Shown: positions 6,748 through 14,101, numbered from the stretch's first letter. The stretch is DNA of 14,101 bases from Woeseia sp. (GCA_003229095.1 QIHS01000221.1:1-14101), one strand, 5' to 3'. Notes: generated by a model not told the origin, from the letters alone. Numbers and translations are program-made.

Positions 6748-7194
6748 ATGCGCCTTAAGGGCCAAATACTTAACGACATAAAAACCGCCATGAAGGCCGG
6801 CGAGAAAGACCGGCTGAAAGTGTTGCGATTGATCACGGCTGCCATCAAACAAATTGAAGTCGATCAACGCATTGTGGTGGAGGATGACGAGGCAATACTT
6901 GGCATTCTCAACAAGATGGTCAAGCAACGACGTGATTCCATCACTCTTTTCGAACAAGGAAAGCGCCAGGATCTGGCCGACATCGAAATTGCCGAGATCG
7001 ACATTATCGTGGCCTACCTGCCGGAACCGTTGTCCGACGATAAACTCGACGCCCTGATCGACGCAGCAATTGCCGCCACCGGAGCAGAGAGTATTCGCGA
7101 CATGGGCAAAGTGATGGGGCACATAAAATCGAATGCTGCCGGCGCTGCGGATATGGGCGCTGTGGGTGCCAAGGTAAAAGCCCGGCTAAGCTGA
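6748..7194 (+). CDS. yqeY: GatB/YqeY domain-containing protein
   Basis: The 148-residue protein is of the YqeY family, homologous to the C-terminal helical domain of GatB and thought to bind tRNA; its precise cellular role is not established. It is all-helical in appearance. It has the family motifs LRLITAAIKQIEVDQ (residues ~26-40), ILNKMVKQRRDSI, FEQGKRQDLADIEIAEI, IVAYLPEPLSDD, and a C-terminal DMGKVMGHIKSNAAGAADM. Length is normal. The ATG is 10 bases after the rpsU stop with little Shine-Dalgarno complementarity, so translation may depend on rpsU. Insertion of yqeY between rpsU and dnaG is common in Pseudomonas-like gammaproteobacteria. Confidence 0.92.
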   Translation: MRLKGQILNDIKTAMKAGEKDRLKVLRLITAAIKQIEVDQRIVVEDDEAILGILNKMVKQRRDSITLFEQGKRQDLADIEIAEIDIIVAYLPEPLSDDKLDALIDAAIAATGAESIRDMGKVMGHIKSNAAGAADMGAVGAKVKARLS

Positions 7195-7290
7195 GCAGGA
7201 TCGCTGCTAACGCGGACTGTGCTACGAAACTGTTTAAACTACGACCGGACGGGGTGAGCACGCGCTTTTCAACCGCGCCTCAAATACCGA

Positions 7291-9033
7291 ATGAGCGGAC
7301 TGATTCCACAACATTTCATTGACGATCTCATTACGAGAGCGGACATTGTTGAAGTAGTTGGTCGCCGGGTCCCGCTCAAGAAGGCGGGCCGGGAGTTCAA
7401 GGCCTGTTGCCCTTTCCACGACGAAAAATCCGCGTCGTTTACCGTCAGCCCGAACAAGGGCTTTTACCACTGCTTTGGCTGCGGAGCGCACGGCACCGCG
7501 ATCGGCTTCCTGATGGAATACGATCACATGGATTTTGTTGATGCAATCGAAAGTCTCGCGGGCATGGTGGGCGTCGAGGTGCCGAGAGAAGAGAGCCACG
7601 ATCAACGTCCAGCCAGAAGCCTGGATACGCTATTCGATCTGGTCAGCAAAGTCGCGAGTTTTTTTGAGGGTCAGCTCAAGGATCACTCCCCAGCGGTTGA
7701 TTATCTGAAAGCGCGCGGAATCGATGGTGCGACCGCGAAGAGATTCGGTCTTGGCTACGCGCCTGCAGGATGGAGCCATGTGCTCGACAAATTCGGCACG
7801 TCAAAAGAAACCATCGACCGACTGCTGGCGACCGGCTTGATCATCCGCAAGGACGACGGCCGGCACTATGATCGATTCCGCGACAGAATCATGTTTCCGA
7901 TCAGGGACGCGCGCGGACGAGTGATTGGTTTCGGCGGTCGTGTTATGGCAAACGAAGAGCCAAAGTACCTGCCGCTGTTTCACAAGGGACGCGAACTGTA
8001 TGGTTTGTACGAGGCTCGCCAGGCGCTCCGGCAAATTGATCGATTGGTCGTGGTCGAGGGATACATGGATGTCGTCGGCTTGGCACGACACGGTTTTGAC
8101 TTCTCCGTCGCGACGCTGGGCACCGCGACCACCGATGACCATTTGAATAAACTGTTTCGCGTGTGCGATGCGGTTCTTTTCTGTTTCGATGGCGACCGCG
8201 CAGGTCGAGCCGCCGCCTGGCGCGCGCTCGAAAACGCGTTGCCGCAAATCAGAGATGGTCGCCAGCTGCGCTTCGTTTTCCTTCCCGATGGCGAGGACCC
8301 CGACTCATTTGTAAAGGCGCACGGCAGCGCCGCATTTGAGCAGGCGCTGAATGACGCCCTGCCACTTTCGGACTTCTTGCTTGAGGAACTTTCGACGCAG
8401 GTGGACATGGATTCGGTTGACGGGCGAGCCCGGCTGGCCGAACTGGCAGCCCCGTTAGTCGCGAAAATTCCTGATGGCATTTACAAAGGACTGCTGATCG
8501 AGCGCCTCGCCGAGGTGGTTGGACTGCCCGTGGCGAAGCTCGAAGCAATACTCTCGCGGAAGGCTGTCGAGAAAACGAAGCCGGGCCGGGAGCCGGAAAC
8601 CCGATTGCGCGCGAGATCGAGGCGCGGCTCCGGAAGCCCGTCGCTGGTGCGATGGGCGATCACCTTACTGTTGCACGAGCCAGGTGCGGCGAAAGACCTC
8701 AACGTCGAGCGACTTTCCGGCATCTCAAAACCGGGCAGTGAATTGCTGCGCGGCCTTATTGAAATGGTGCAGTCAGAGCCCAATATTACGACGGCGGGCA
8801 TTCTGGAGCGCTGGCGTCACGACGAGCAAGGCCGGCACCTGGGTAAGCTGGCAGCGGTAGAAGTCCCTGCAGGAGACGAATTTGACGCGACCAGTGAGCT
8901 CGCTGATTGTATCCGCCAGCTCGGCATCGCCGCGCGTCGGGAGCGGATCAAAGTGCTTATTGAAAAAGAAAGACTAAACTCAAGTACAGATGCGGATCGG
9001 AATGAGCTTAGAGCGCTGAGTTTAGAGCGCTGA
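7291..9033 (+). CDS. dnaG: DNA primase
   Basis: DnaG makes the RNA primers for chromosomal replication with the DnaB helicase. The 580-residue protein has the N-terminal zinc-binding domain with Cys40, His43, Cys61 and Cys64 (CCPFH … FYHCFGCGAHG). The TOPRIM catalytic core has Glu256 in VVEGYMDVVG, the FDGDRAG pair Asp300/Asp302, and DGEDPD near 333-338. TLGTATTDDH lies in between. A basic, low-complexity linker (~425-450) precedes the DnaB-interacting C-terminal domain. The conserved N-terminus (IPQHFIDDL, ADIVEVV) fixes ATG 7291, although no Shine-Dalgarno site is evident. A 96-base gap separates it from yqeY. The last residues are set by a 14-bp tandem duplication at 9007-9034: without it the frame would continue to TAG 9055-9057 region and end a few residues later. 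Confidence 0.97.
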   Translation: MSGLIPQHFIDDLITRADIVEVVGRRVPLKKAGREFKACCPFHDEKSASFTVSPNKGFYHCFGCGAHGTAIGFLMEYDHMDFVDAIESLAGMVGVEVPREESHDQRPARSLDTLFDLVSKVASFFEGQLKDHSPAVDYLKARGIDGATAKRFGLGYAPAGWSHVLDKFGTSKETIDRLLATGLIIRKDDGRHYDRFRDRIMFPIRDARGRVIGFGGRVMANEEPKYLPLFHKGRELYGLYEARQALRQIDRLVVVEGYMDVVGLARHGFDFSVATLGTATTDDHLNKLFRVCDAVLFCFDGDRAGRAAAWRALENALPQIRDGRQLRFVFLPDGEDPDSFVKAHGSAAFEQALNDALPLSDFLLEELSTQVDMDSVDGRARLAELAAPLVAKIPDGIYKGLLIERLAEVVGLPVAKLEAILSRKAVEKTKPGREPETRLRARSRRGSGSPSLVRWAITLLLHEPGAAKDLNVERLSGISKPGSELLRGLIEMVQSEPNITTAGILERWRHDEQGRHLGKLAAVEVPAGDEFDATSELADCIRQLGIAARRERIKVLIEKERLNSSTDADRNELRALSLER

Positions 9034-9034
9034 G
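9007..9034 (+). repeat. 14-bp tandem duplication across the dnaG stop codon
   Basis: Two adjacent copies of YTTAGAGCGCTGAG (9007-9020 and 9021-9034) differ only at the first base. The second copy puts TGA (9031-9033) in the dnaG frame. With a single copy the dnaG frame would read on from Ala-Leu-Ser through about seven further codons before a TAG. The event looks recent because the copies are almost identical. Confidence 0.85.
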
Positions 9035-9062
9035 CCAAGGCTCCGAGATTAGTGGATAGATA

Positions 9063-9091
9063 TGGATCAGGCGCTGTCACATCAGTATAAT
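9063..9091 (+). promoter_or_regulatory. Candidate rpoD promoter with perfect -10 box
   Basis: A perfect TATAAT lies at 9086-9091, with a poor -35 candidate TGGATC at 9063-9068 (17-base spacer, 3 of 6 matches). Transcription would begin near 9098, leaving ~30 bases of leader that contains the rpoD ribosome-binding site. It lies in the 95-base gap between dnaG and rpoD. In E. coli rpoD likewise has promoters of its own within or near dnaG, including a heat-shock one; I see no heat-shock consensus here. Confidence 0.55.
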
Positions 9092-9128
9092 TATTCGTTT
9101 GCGTTTTTTGCACAGAGGAAAGTTCGTT

Positions 9129-10985
9129 TTGGCGGAAAAAGACAAAGGCAATAGCTCGGGCACAAATCCGGGTACAAGCGGCAGCCAGCCAGCGCAGCAG
9201 TTAAAAGAACTGATTGCGCGCGGCAAGGAACAAGGCTACCTGACTTACGCAGAGGTCAATGATCATTTGCCCAGCGGGATTGTCGATCCGGAGCAAATTG
9301 AAGAAATCGTTAATATGATTAACGATATGGGCATCGCCGTGCACGAAAAAGCGCCAGCTGCCGAATCCCTGTCCATTTCCGAAACCGAGGTTTCCAATGA
9401 CGACGAAGACGCGGCTGTTGAAGCAGAGGCCGCGCTAGCCAGTGTCACAGCCGAATTGGGCCGGACAACCGATCCGGTTCGGATGTATATGCGAGAGATG
9501 GGTACGGTAGATTTGCTGACCCGCCAGGGCGAAATCGATATTGCCAAACGCATTGAGAAAGGCTTGAATCAGGTCAAATATCGCATGGCGCATTTTCCGC
9601 CCGCAATAGAGATGCTCATTGAAGTTGGCGAAGCCGTTATCGCTGGCGACAGGCGCATGCAGGACTTCGTTGTCGACTTCATTGACCCGAACGCACCGGA
9701 CATCATTAATTCACCGCTTACAAAATCAAACGACAGCGACGACGATGATGATGACGAAGTAATCGACACCGGGCCCGATCCCGACGAAGTTGCCGCCCGC
9801 ATCAAGGTGATCAAACGATTGTTCGAACGATCGCTGGTTGCATTGGAGAAACGTGGCGCCAAAGACAAAAAAACAATCCGAACGCAGGGCGACCTTGCCG
9901 ACAAGCTTATGGAGTTAAAACTCGCGCCCAAGTTGACCGCGTTGTTGGTCAGAAACCTGCGCGGTTCGGTCTCTGTCATTCGTACGCAGGAACGACAGAT
10001 CATGCAGATTTGTGTGCGCAACGCCGGAATGTCCCGAAAGGAATTCCTGGCCAGTTTTCCAGGCAATGAAACCGATCTTTTGTGGATCGAAAAACATATT
10101 CGCGCCAAGCGAAAACATTCCTCGATTCTGGCTAAATATAAGACTGACGTATTGCGAGCACAGCGCAAGTTGCGCGCTGTCGAGACGCTGACGAACCTGA
10201 AAATTGACGAGATCAAAGAGATCAATCGGCAGATGTCTATTGGCGAGGCCAAAGCACGCCGAGCGAAAAAAGAGATGATTGAAGCAAATCTGCGCCTCGT
10301 CATTTCTATCGCCAAGAAGTACACCAATCGAGGCCTGTTATTTCTTGACCTTATCCAGGAAGGGAACATTGGATTGATGAAGGCTGTCGACAAATTCGAA
10401 TATCGGCGCGGCTACAAATTCTCGACTTATGCGACCTGGTGGATCCGCCAGGCAATTACCCGTTCGATCGCAGACCAGGCGCGTACGATCCGCATTCCTG
10501 TGCATATGATCGAGACCATCAATAAACTGAACCGAATTTCGCGGCAGATGCTGCAGGAGAAGGGACGTGAGCCGCTACCAGAGGAACTGGCGGAACGAAT
10601 GGAAATGCCGGAGGACAAAGTTCGCAAAGTCCTCAAGATTGCGAAAGAGCCTATTTCAATGCAAACACCGATTGGTGACGATGAAGATTCGCAGCTTGGC
10701 GATTTCGTCGCAGACCTGACTGCGCACTCGCCTACGGATGCGGCGACCACCGATGGATTAAAGGAAACCACTCACTCCATTCTTGCCGGCCTGACACCAC
10801 GGGAAGCAAAAGTCCTGCGTATGCGGTTTGGAATTGACATGAATACGGATCACACGCTCGAAGAGGTCGGTAAGCAATTTGACGTAACACGTGAGCGCAT
10901 TCGCCAGATTGAAGCGAAGGCATTGCGTAAACTTCGTCACCCGACTCGATCGGATCAGCTGAGAAGCTTTCTATTGGAAGACTAG
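9129..10985 (+). CDS. rpoD: RNA polymerase primary sigma factor (sigma-70)
   Basis: The housekeeping sigma factor directs core RNA polymerase to -35/-10 promoters. The product has 618 residues (E. coli 613). Region 1.1 covers ~22-75 (GKEQGYLTYAEVNDHLP), and region 1.2 covers ~115-145 (DPVRMYMREMGTV). A non-conserved insert has an acidic run at 203-210. Region 2 covers ~383-455 (EANLRLVISIAKKYTNRG, FSTYATWWIRQAITR). Region 3 follows, and region 4.2 covers ~575-605 (TLEEVGKQFDVTRERIRQIEAKALRKLRHP). No ATG suits the conserved N-terminus. I chose TTG 9129 because AGAGGAAAG (9113-9121) sits at good spacing before it and the predicted transcription start (~9098) excludes the TTG at 9099. The first in-frame ATG is far inside region 1.1. 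It is the last gene of the rpsU block, with tRNA-Ile2 115 bases downstream. Confidence 0.96.
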   Translation: MAEKDKGNSSGTNPGTSGSQPAQQLKELIARGKEQGYLTYAEVNDHLPSGIVDPEQIEEIVNMINDMGIAVHEKAPAAESLSISETEVSNDDEDAAVEAEAALASVTAELGRTTDPVRMYMREMGTVDLLTRQGEIDIAKRIEKGLNQVKYRMAHFPPAIEMLIEVGEAVIAGDRRMQDFVVDFIDPNAPDIINSPLTKSNDSDDDDDDEVIDTGPDPDEVAARIKVIKRLFERSLVALEKRGAKDKKTIRTQGDLADKLMELKLAPKLTALLVRNLRGSVSVIRTQERQIMQICVRNAGMSRKEFLASFPGNETDLLWIEKHIRAKRKHSSILAKYKTDVLRAQRKLRAVETLTNLKIDEIKEINRQMSIGEAKARRAKKEMIEANLRLVISIAKKYTNRGLLFLDLIQEGNIGLMKAVDKFEYRRGYKFSTYATWWIRQAITRSIADQARTIRIPVHMIETINKLNRISRQMLQEKGREPLPEELAERMEMPEDKVRKVLKIAKEPISMQTPIGDDEDSQLGDFVADLTAHSPTDAATTDGLKETTHSILAGLTPREAKVLRMRFGIDMNTDHTLEEVGKQFDVTRERIRQIEAKALRKLRHPTRSDQLRSFLLED

Positions 10986-11048
10986 TTTTGTGCGAAGATA
11001 ATTGTGCCAACCTTTGACGGGATGGCGTAACGACATTGTTTGAGCTGT

Positions 11049-11064
11049 GCGATCGAAAGGTCGC
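11049..11064 (+). other. GNRA-loop hairpin downstream of rpoD
   Basis: GCGATC (11049-11054) and GGTCGC (11059-11064) form a 6-bp stem, with one G·U pair, closed by a GAAA tetraloop. No T run follows, so it is not a typical intrinsic terminator. It may mark the 3' end of the rpoD message after processing. It is one of the few structured elements in the 115-base rpoD–tRNA gap. Confidence 0.3.
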
Positions 11065-11066
11065 GA

Positions 11067-11095
11067 TAGACATTTGTGGATCATAAAAATAAATT
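11067..11095 (+). promoter_or_regulatory. Candidate promoter of the tRNA gene
   Basis: TAGACA (11067-11072; 5 of 6 to the -35 consensus) and TAAATT (11090-11095; 4 of 6 to the -10) are 17 bases apart in an A/T-rich stretch just before the tRNA. The start would fall at or within a few bases of the mature 5' end (11101), so the precursor leader would be very short. Confidence 0.4.
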
Positions 11096-11100
11096 TTTAA

Positions 11101-11177
<77 letters not shown>

Positions 11178-11344
11178 TTTTTAGCTTTTTAGGAGAACAC
11201 CCATTACATCGTGAGGAAGGATGTCCGCAGCGCACTGTTTGCCAGTGTCGAGATGTGTGTAGACAATGTACAACGCTATCCTGCCCTCCCCGGCTATTTG
11301 CCTTGCGCTGATGCCGCACCAGATAAGTCGGCAGCGCCGCCAAC
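11178..11344. other. Intergenic stretch between tRNA-Ile2 and icd
   Basis: Apart from T runs directly after the tRNA (likely terminator tail), I see no supported gene. A minus-strand frame crossing this region ends inside the antisense of the tRNA with the residues PPGLEPGT, a known artefact of translating tRNA genes backwards. Confidence 0.5.
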
Positions 11345-11372
11345 TGGACGATAGGCATGCAAAAAATAAAGT
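11345..11372 (+). promoter_or_regulatory. Candidate icd promoter
   Basis: TGGACG (11345-11350) and TAAAGT (11367-11372) are 16 bases apart and each match 4 of 6 consensus positions. Transcription would start near 11379, at the beginning of the palindrome described next. Weak evidence by itself. Confidence 0.3.
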
Positions 11373-11378
11373 TTCGCG

Positions 11379-11392
11379 GTCCCGATCGGGAC
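11379..11392. promoter_or_regulatory. 14-bp perfect palindrome upstream of icd (possible operator)
   Basis: GTCCCGATCGGGAC reads the same on both strands, with no spacer. It begins 51 bases before the icd ATG and would cover the predicted +1 region, a common place for a repressor site. As RNA, a 14-base palindrome without a loop would form only a short hairpin, so DNA binding is the more likely use. No known regulator consensus is claimed. Confidence 0.4.
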
Positions 11393-11429
11393 TCGATCAA
11401 TTTAGCGCGACCAACAAAACAGGATCAAC

Positions 11430-13661
11430 ATGAGTTCGGCGAAAATAATTTACACTATTACAGATGAAGCACCCGCACTTGCGACACAGTCGTTCTTGCC
11501 GATCGTTGAGGCTTTTGCGTCCGCGGCCGACGTGAAAATCGAAACGCGAGATATTTCCCTGGCTGGCAGAATCATTTCTGGTTTTCCTGAAGACTTGAGT
11601 GAAGAGCAACGTCGGCACGACGACCTCACCGAGCTTGGTGAGCTGGCGAAAACGGCGAATGCCAATATTATCAAGCTGCCAAACATCAGTGCCTCAGTCC
11701 CGCAGTTGCTTGCGGCAATCGATGAACTGCAGGGTCAGGGCTACGCAATACCAGACTACCCGGACGAGCCAAAGAACGCCGCTGAGCAGGAGATCGGTGC
11801 CCGATATTCCCGGGTTTTGGGCAGCGCGGTAAATCCCGTTTTGCGAGAAGGCAATTCTGACCGACGAGTTGCTGCGCCTGTGAAGGCCTATGCCAGGAGA
11901 AACCCCCATTCTATGGGCGTCTGGAGCGCCGATTCCCAATCGAGCATTGCGCACATGGATGACGGCGATTTCTATGCAAGTGAACGCTCGATCATTATTG
12001 ACGGTGACAACAACATGCGAATCGAACATGTGGCTGTCGACGGGCAGATCACGGTACTGAAGGATTCAACCACGGTTACCGAAGGCGAAGTCATCGACGC
12101 GTCGGCAATGCGTTGCAGTGCACTGCGCTCCTTCTTCGTTAAAGCGATTGATGAAGCGAAAAATGGTGGTGTGCTTTTGTCATTGCATCTCAAAGCGACG
12201 ATGATGAAAGTTTCAGATCCGATCATGTTTGGCCACGCGGTGAAGGTCTACTACGAGGATGTGTTCGCGAAATACGCTGCGCTGTTCGACGAAATCGGGG
12301 TCGATCCCAACAACGGAATTGGAGATGTGTACAGCAAGATCAAAGACCTGCCTGAGGATCAACAAGCTGAAATCAAGTTGGCGATTTCGGCGGTGTACAA
12401 AACTCGCCCTCCCCTGGCCATGGTTAACTCCGACAAGGGCATAAGTAATTTGCATGTACCAAGCGACGTCATTATTGACGCATCTATGCCTGCCGCGATC
12501 AGGTCGTCGGGCAAAATGTGGGGTCCCGACGGTGAGTTGCATGATACGAGGGCGATGATTCCGGACCGCTGCTACGCCGGTATTTATCAGGAAGTATTTG
12601 ATTTTTGCAGAGAAAATGGTGCGTTCGACGTCTCGACGATGGGCAATGTCTGTAATGTCGGGCTGATGGCGCAGAAGGCAGAAGAGTACGGCTCGCATGA
12701 CAAGACCTTCGAAATTGAATCCACTGGTTCGGTTCGGGTGGTCGACGATTCGGAACAAACCGTTCTTGAACACTCGGTTGATAAAGGCGACATCTGGCGA
12801 ATGTGCCAGACCAGGGATTTGCCTATTCGCGACTGGGTCAAACTCGCGGTCAATCGTGCACGAGCAACCGGCGTTACGACCATTTTCTGGCTCGACCCGG
12901 ATAGAGCCCACGACGCAAATCTGATCGGGTTGGTTGGTCGCTATTTACAGGATCACGACACTGACGAGCTGGATATTCGCATCATGTCACCTGTGGATGC
13001 AATGCGCGTCACGCTGCAGCGCGTCAAGGACGGCGAAGATACTGTTTCCGTTACAGGCAACGTGTTGCGCGACTACCTCACCGACCTGTTTCCGATTTTG
13101 GAACTCGGTACGAGCGCGAAAATGTTGTCGATTGTGCCGTTGCTCGCCGGCGGCGGTTTGTATGAGACAGGTGCCGGCGGGTCTGCACCGAAACATGTAC
13201 AGCAATTTGTTCGTGAAGGTCACCTTCGCTGGGATTCTCTGGGCGAATTTTTGGCGCTGGCGGTGTCAATCGAAGACCTGGCGGCAAAAACCGAAAACAA
13301 CAAAGCACGAATTCTTGCCGATGCGCTTGATCAGGCAAACGCAATGTTCCTGAACAATAACAAATCGCCATCTCGCAAGGTCAACGAACTCGACAATCGC
13401 GGCAGTCATTATTTCCTCGCTCGTTACTGGGCTGACGCCCTTGCGATCCAAACTGAAGATGAAGAATTGAGCCAACTTTTCGCACCTTTTGCAGATGCAC
13501 TTGCCCGCCAGGAATCAGTCATTCTCAGCGAGTTATTAAGCGCGCAAGGCAGCCCGGTTAACATCGGCGGCTATTTTCACCCCAACAAAGAACTAACCAC
13601 GAAAGCGATGCGACCCAGCACAACCCTAAACAATCTTATTACTTCGCTAAGAGAAAAATAG
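11430..13661 (+). CDS. icd: Isocitrate dehydrogenase (NADP+), monomeric type
   Basis: It oxidatively decarboxylates isocitrate to 2-oxoglutarate with NADP+, feeding the TCA cycle and NADPH supply. The 743-residue product belongs to the ~80-kDa monomeric IDH family, unrelated in length to the ~416-residue dimeric enzyme. Residues known in the Azotobacter vinelandii enzyme fall at identical numbers: Ser132, Asn135, Arg139 and Arg145 (SAVNPVLREGNSDRR), Lys255, Asp350, Tyr420, Asp548 and Asp552 (isocitrate and metal), and His589, Arg600 and Arg649 (NADP). It is therefore very likely active. ATG 11430 has AGGA about 7 bases upstream. It is transcribed alone, with a candidate promoter and palindrome upstream. 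A hairpin overlapping the stop codon is shared with the repeat pair downstream. Monomeric enzymes are often called icd2 or idh when a dimeric copy coexists; none is visible here. Confidence 0.97.
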   Translation: MSSAKIIYTITDEAPALATQSFLPIVEAFASAADVKIETRDISLAGRIISGFPEDLSEEQRRHDDLTELGELAKTANANIIKLPNISASVPQLLAAIDELQGQGYAIPDYPDEPKNAAEQEIGARYSRVLGSAVNPVLREGNSDRRVAAPVKAYARRNPHSMGVWSADSQSSIAHMDDGDFYASERSIIIDGDNNMRIEHVAVDGQITVLKDSTTVTEGEVIDASAMRCSALRSFFVKAIDEAKNGGVLLSLHLKATMMKVSDPIMFGHAVKVYYEDVFAKYAALFDEIGVDPNNGIGDVYSKIKDLPEDQQAEIKLAISAVYKTRPPLAMVNSDKGISNLHVPSDVIIDASMPAAIRSSGKMWGPDGELHDTRAMIPDRCYAGIYQEVFDFCRENGAFDVSTMGNVCNVGLMAQKAEEYGSHDKTFEIESTGSVRVVDDSEQTVLEHSVDKGDIWRMCQTRDLPIRDWVKLAVNRARATGVTTIFWLDPDRAHDANLIGLVGRYLQDHDTDELDIRIMSPVDAMRVTLQRVKDGEDTVSVTGNVLRDYLTDLFPILELGTSAKMLSIVPLLAGGGLYETGAGGSAPKHVQQFVREGHLRWDSLGEFLALAVSIEDLAAKTENNKARILADALDQANAMFLNNNKSPSRKVNELDNRGSHYFLARYWADALAIQTEDEELSQLFAPFADALARQESVILSELLSAQGSPVNIGGYFHPNKELTTKAMRPSTTLNNLITSLREK

Positions 13662-13679
13662 GGACATCCATAATTCTCT
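13650..13679. repeat. REP-like imperfect hairpin, copy 1 (overlaps icd stop)
   Basis: AGAGAA (13650-13655) and TTCTCT (13674-13679) are the outer arms, and GGA-CA-TCC lies at the centre. The right half GGACATCCATAATTCTC (13662-13678) recurs 60 bases on. It overlaps the last codons and TAG of icd and may also define the 3' end of its message. Confidence 0.6.
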
Positions 13680-13710
13680 AAATCCGAAATTCACCTGGCA
13701 AGGAAAAATC

Positions 13711-13739
13711 AGGGAAAATCAGGACATCCATAGTTCTCC
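13711..13739. repeat. REP-like imperfect hairpin, copy 2
   Basis: GGACATCCATAGTTCTC (13722-13738) differs at one of 17 bases from copy 1. The left arm GGGAA (13712-13716) can pair with TTCTC, the G·U replacing one pair, so the fold is kept although the arms differ. The left side also carries two near-identical 10-base units, AGGAAAAATC and AGGGAAAATC (13701-13720). Confidence 0.6.
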
Positions 13740-13913
13740 GATAAGAAGATACAACGAGCGATGATTCACCTATCGTGAGGACGTTTCGCGTGTCAGATGA
13801 TTTTGCTTGGCGATTGGTCACAATTTGCGAGGAAAAGCCGATTCCGCGGGCAGCAAAACCCGCCATTGTTCAGGCAAAGAACGGTTTGCGGCTGAGTTGA
13901 GGTTTTAGGAGCG
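13740..13913. other. Short non-coding stretch beside the transposase tail
   Basis: I see no supported gene. A minus-strand frame of 62 codons (13678-13866) and a plus-strand GTG frame of ~41 codons ending near 13900 both lack family resemblance and ribosome-binding sites. GCGGG (13846-13850) can pair with CCCGC (13859-13863) across an 8-base loop, a weak hairpin without a T run. Confidence 0.4.
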
Positions 13914-14101
13914 TTAAGTGGTCGCGATCTGTACCCTGGCGGAGCCCTTCAACCATTGCTGTCCCAGATGATCACAATAATTCTGCATGGCGTGTAGTGA
14001 ACCCACAGCTCGGTAGTACCAGCGTCCGTAGTAGTTCACTTCTCTGACCCAGTGATCAGGCTTTAGATTGAGCCGGGTCAGTATAGGCGGCACCTTGCTG
14101 G
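13914..14101 (-). CDS. C-terminal end of a probable REP-associated (IS200-like, Y1) transposase
   Basis: An open frame enters from the window edge and ends at TAA 13914-13916, giving 61 residues. The pattern VPPILTRLNL, then HW, a Tyr/Trp-rich YYGRWYY, RAVGSLHAM, and LGQQWLKG resembles the C-terminal tail I know from the long gammaproteobacterial REP-associated tyrosine transposases. Those end with PPILxRLxL, then a W-containing helix, FGRxF, AVG, and LGxRWxKG. The catalytic HUH and Tyr motifs would lie upstream, outside the window, so the family call rests on the tail alone. The two REP-like hairpins 170-260 bases beyond its stop are the kind of sequence such enzymes are associated with. An unrelated protein is possible. 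Confidence 0.5.
   Translation of the reverse strand, partial: SKVPPILTRLNLKPDHWVREVNYYGRWYYRAVGSLHAMQNYCDHLGQQWLKGSARVQIATT

Noticed and set aside
9569..10393. 274-codon minus-strand frame opposite rpoD
   Set aside because: Ser/Arg-rich shadow of a highly conserved coding region with no family resemblance.

Overview
The window reads as a chromosomal housekeeping segment of a gammaproteobacterium. Three things point there: the rpsU–dnaG–rpoD macromolecular-synthesis block with tRNA-Ile2 just downstream of rpoD, the neighbouring cca and tsaD–folB–folK genes, and proteins that look closest to the E. coli, Pseudomonas and Azotobacter versions. Base composition is moderately GC-rich and even from gene to gene. 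I cannot name a genus. Gene order would suit a marine Chromatiales- or Woeseia-like lineage, but that is a guess.

Layout. Positions 1-764 (+) hold the 3' part of cca, the tRNA CCA-adding enzyme. It runs tail-to-tail into a minus-strand cluster (746-3563) read as MidA-type methyltransferase > uppP > signal-peptide-bearing outer-membrane-like protein. uppP is broken by a frameshift near its 3' end, and its lost C-terminus can be read in another frame. A pteridine reductase (3715-4473, +) diverges from that cluster and converges on a minus-strand operon tsaD > folB > folK (6369-4497). Divergent from tsaD is the plus-strand block rpsU, yqeY, dnaG, rpoD (6522-10985). It is followed by tRNA-Ile2 (anticodon CAT, 11101-11177) and the monomeric NADP-dependent isocitrate dehydrogenase (11430-13661). 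The last ~440 bases hold two similar imperfect hairpins and, on the minus strand at the window edge, the C-terminal tail of what looks like a REP-associated (IS200-like/Y1) transposase.

How the genes work together. folB, folK and the pteridine reductase all act on pterins and folate. tsaD, cca and tRNA-Ile2 belong to tRNA maturation and decoding. rpsU, dnaG and rpoD couple translation, replication priming and transcription initiation. uppP recycles the cell-wall lipid carrier.

This is mostly a conserved core region, and I see no undescribed multi-gene system. The points worth a second look are small: the uppP frameshift; a TsaD that lacks the conserved Asn of its GGVxAN nucleotide-binding motif; a 14-bp tandem duplication that sets the dnaG stop; a TTG-started rpoD with its own perfect -10 box; a 14-bp perfect palindrome in front of icd; and the paired hairpins beside the transposase tail.
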